Shown piece by piece: positions 5,086 through 6,853 of a DNA stretch of 6,853 bases. The position numbers and the translations under genes were made by a program. Under the pieces are notes generated by a model. That model did not search any database, was not told the DNA's origin, and saw nothing but the letters and a program-made list of their open reading frames with translations. The stretch's first letter is position 1. Each line of letters begins with the position of its first letter. Source of the DNA: Chlamydiota bacterium (GTDB lineage Bacteria; Chlamydiota; Chlamydiia; Chlamydiales; JAJFMB01); contig JAJFMB010000182.1 in the NCBI GenBank assembly GCA_021772355.1, positions 1-6,853 of the forward strand. The letters are read 5' to 3'.

Positions 5086-6853
5086 ATGGCAGAAGGTCAA
5101 AAAAGTAGTAAAAAAATTATCGGTATTGACTTGGGAACGACCAACTCATGTGTTGCTGTCATGGAAGGGGGCTCCCCAAAAGTCATCGCATCTGCAGAAG
5201 GAACACGCACAACGCCCTCTGTCGTAGCGTTTAAGGGAAATGAACGCATTATCGGCGTCCCTGCCAAAAGACAGGCTGTAACAAATCCCGAAAATACAGT
5301 GATCTCATCCAAGCGCTTTATTGGAAGAAAATACTCAGAAGTTGAATCAGAAATCAAAACTGTTCCGTACAAAGTCACCAGTAATGACAATGGCGATGCC
5401 GTTTTTGAACTGAACGGCAAAATTTATACGCCGGAAGAAATTGGGGCCCAAGTCCTCATTAAAATGAAAGAAACTGCAGAAGAGTATCTTGGTGAAAAAA
5501 TCACAGAAGCTGTAATTACCGTTCCTGCCTATTTCAATGACTCGCAGAGACAATCCACAAAAGATGCTGGAAAAATTGCAGGGTTAGATGTCAAACGCAT
5601 CATTCCCGAGCCAACTGCCGCAGCACTTGCTTACGGATTAGATAAGGCGCATACGGATAAAAAAATTGCAGTCTTCGATTTAGGTGGTGGAACTTTCGAT
5701 ATCTCCATTTTAGAGATCGGGGAAGGTGTTTTTGAAGTTCTTTCCACTAACGGAGACACGCACCTTGGCGGTGATGACTTCGATATCGCAATCTTACACT
5801 GGATTCTTGAATAATTCAAAAAAGAGAACGGCATTGATTTGCATACAGACAAAATGGCTCTACAGCGTTTGCGTGATGCTGCAGAAAAAGCCAAGATTGA
5901 ACTTTCCGGTACGCACTCCACCGAAATCAATCAACCCTTCATCACTATGGATGCCTCCGGTCCCAAACACTTAGCTCTTACACTGACACGCTCTAAACTA
6001 GAAAGTCTAACTTCCGGTTTAATTGAGCGTTGTAAAGGACCTTGCCTTAAAGCACTGCAAGATTCCGGTATCAAAAAAGAAGATATCGGCGATGTCATCC
6101 TCGTAGGCGGTATGAGCAGAATGCCGGCTGTCCAAGAAATGGTAAAAGATCTTTTTGGTAAAGAGCCTCATAAAGGGGTAAACCCCGATGAAGTAGTGGC
6201 CATTGGTGCTGCGATTCAAGGTGGTGTTCTTAGCGGTTCTGTTAAAGATGTCTTACTTCTTGACGTGACCCCCTTGACACTCGGTATTGAAACTCTCGGT
6301 GGTGTCTTGACACCTCTTGTTGAGCGCAATACAACGATTCCGACACAGAAGAAGCAGATCTTCTCTACCGCAGCTGATAATCAGCCTGCCGTGACGATCC
6401 GCGTCTTACAAGGGGAGCGTAAAATGGCCAATGACAACAAAGAAATCGGCCGTTTTGACCTAGCAGACATCCCTCCTTCTCCACGAGGAACACCTCAGAT
6501 CGAAGTAGCATTTGATATTGACGCTGACGGTATTTTACATGTTTCTGCCAAAGATCAAGCATCCGGTAAAGAGCAAAAAATCCGTATCGAAGCACAATCG
6601 GGATTAAACGAAAGTGATATCAACCGCATGGTGCAAGATGCTGAGCTTCACGCTGAAGAAGATAAGAAGCGCAAAGAAGAAGTGGAAGTGAAAAACGAAG
6701 CTGACTCTCTTGCCTTCCGTGCAGAAAAAGCATTATCTGAATACAAAGATAAGCTTCCAAACGATGTTTCAGAAGATATCCAAGGCAAGATCGAAAACGT
6801 TAAAAAAGCTATGGAAAGCAATGACATCGGCCGTATACGTCAAGCTAAACAAG
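5086..6853 (+). pseudogene. dnaK: Chaperone DnaK (Hsp70), interrupted by an in-frame stop and cut by the window end
   Basis: DnaK is the ATP-driven Hsp70 chaperone that works with GrpE and DnaJ in the cytosol. The start is secure: AAGGAG (5073-5078), inside the end of grpE, lies 7 bases before ATG. The ATPase motifs are present in order: IDLGTTNS (14-21), AVITVPAYFND (142-152), IIPEPTAAALAYG (172-184), DLGGGTFDIS (198-207) and HLGGDDFD (226-233). Codon 243 is TAA, exactly where homologues have the Glu of '(D/E)EFKK'. The same frame continues without another stop: FKKENGIDL from 244, VGGMSRMPAVQ (340-350), the linker VLLLDVTP (389-396), then the substrate-binding beta domain and start of the helical lid, to codon 589 at the window edge. 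About 60 residues of a usual 640-660 are beyond the window. The 242-residue product would end inside the nucleotide-binding domain and should be inactive. Conservation after the stop argues for a sequence error or a very recent mutation rather than an old pseudogene. Confidence 0.9.
5812..5814 (+). other. Premature TAA codon in dnaK
   Basis: The frame reads Ile-Leu-Glu-stop-Phe-Lys-Lys where chlamydial DnaK, as I remember it, has Met-Leu-Asp-Glu-Phe-Lys-Lys and E. coli has Val-Glu-Glu-Phe-Lys-Lys. A single G-to-T change (GAA to TAA) accounts for it. No insertion or deletion is needed, because frame and residue alignment are kept on both sides. Confidence 0.93.

Noticed and set aside
5812..5814. 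TAA recoded as a sense codon or a selenocysteine-like event
   Set aside because: Four other genes in the window end at TAA in the expected place, selenocysteine uses TGA, and no recoding structure is evident.
5726..5974. 82-codon plus-strand reading frame overlapping the dnaK stop
   Set aside because: It is a different frame over conserved dnaK sequence and encodes no recognisable domain; the true frame resumes directly after the TAA.
1..6853. tRNA, rRNA, CRISPR array, insertion sequence or attachment site
   Set aside because: No cloverleaf, spaced direct repeats, transposase-like protein or terminal inverted repeats were seen on reading either strand.

Overview
The window looks like chromosomal DNA from a member of the phylum Chlamydiae, most likely an environmental (Parachlamydiales-type) lineage rather than Chlamydia itself. 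The evidence is the gene order hrcA-grpE-dnaK behind a CIRCE operator, an HrcA with the chlamydial recognition-helix wording 'SSATIRNYFANLE' and a long C-terminal tail, and a DnaK that resembles chlamydial DnaK as I remember it over its whole visible length (for example 'GGMSRMPAVQ', 'KGVNPDEVVAIGAAIQGGVL'). The phylum call is an inference from remembered family sequences; no search was run.

Layout, left to right. Bases 1-132 are mostly non-coding, with a possible tail of an upstream gene ending at base 51 and a -10-like box. Next comes a 305-residue P-loop ATPase of the AAA_28 (NadR/TTD14-like) type with its own perfect hairpin/U-tract terminator. A second promoter then leads into a small cupin-fold lipoprotein gene and a signal-peptide-bearing NADPH-dependent FMN reductase-like gene, probably transcribed together. 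A roughly 110-base gap containing overlapping inverted repeats separates these from a convergent aldo/keto reductase gene on the minus strand. The aldo/keto reductase and hrcA are divergent; the CIRCE operator lies between them.

Right half: the heat-shock operon. HrcA (repressor), GrpE (nucleotide exchange factor) and DnaK (Hsp70) are tightly packed, with 10 and 4 bases between genes and strong Shine-Dalgarno sites overlapping the preceding stop codons. HrcA would bind CIRCE and repress its own operon, while GrpE and DnaK would form the chaperone cycle. dnaJ is not in the window.

The most striking observation is an in-frame TAA at codon 243 of dnaK (5812-5814), inside the ATPase domain. The frame is otherwise open and highly conserved on both sides up to the window end, so one base change (GAA to TAA) explains it. 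Either the assembled base is wrong, or the strain carries a very recent nonsense mutation in a normally essential chaperone. Readthrough is less likely and reassignment of TAA is not supported. I did not find a convincing new multi-gene defence or mobile system here; the less ordinary features are the exported FMN reductase beside a cupin lipoprotein, and the shared CIRCE-containing divergent region.
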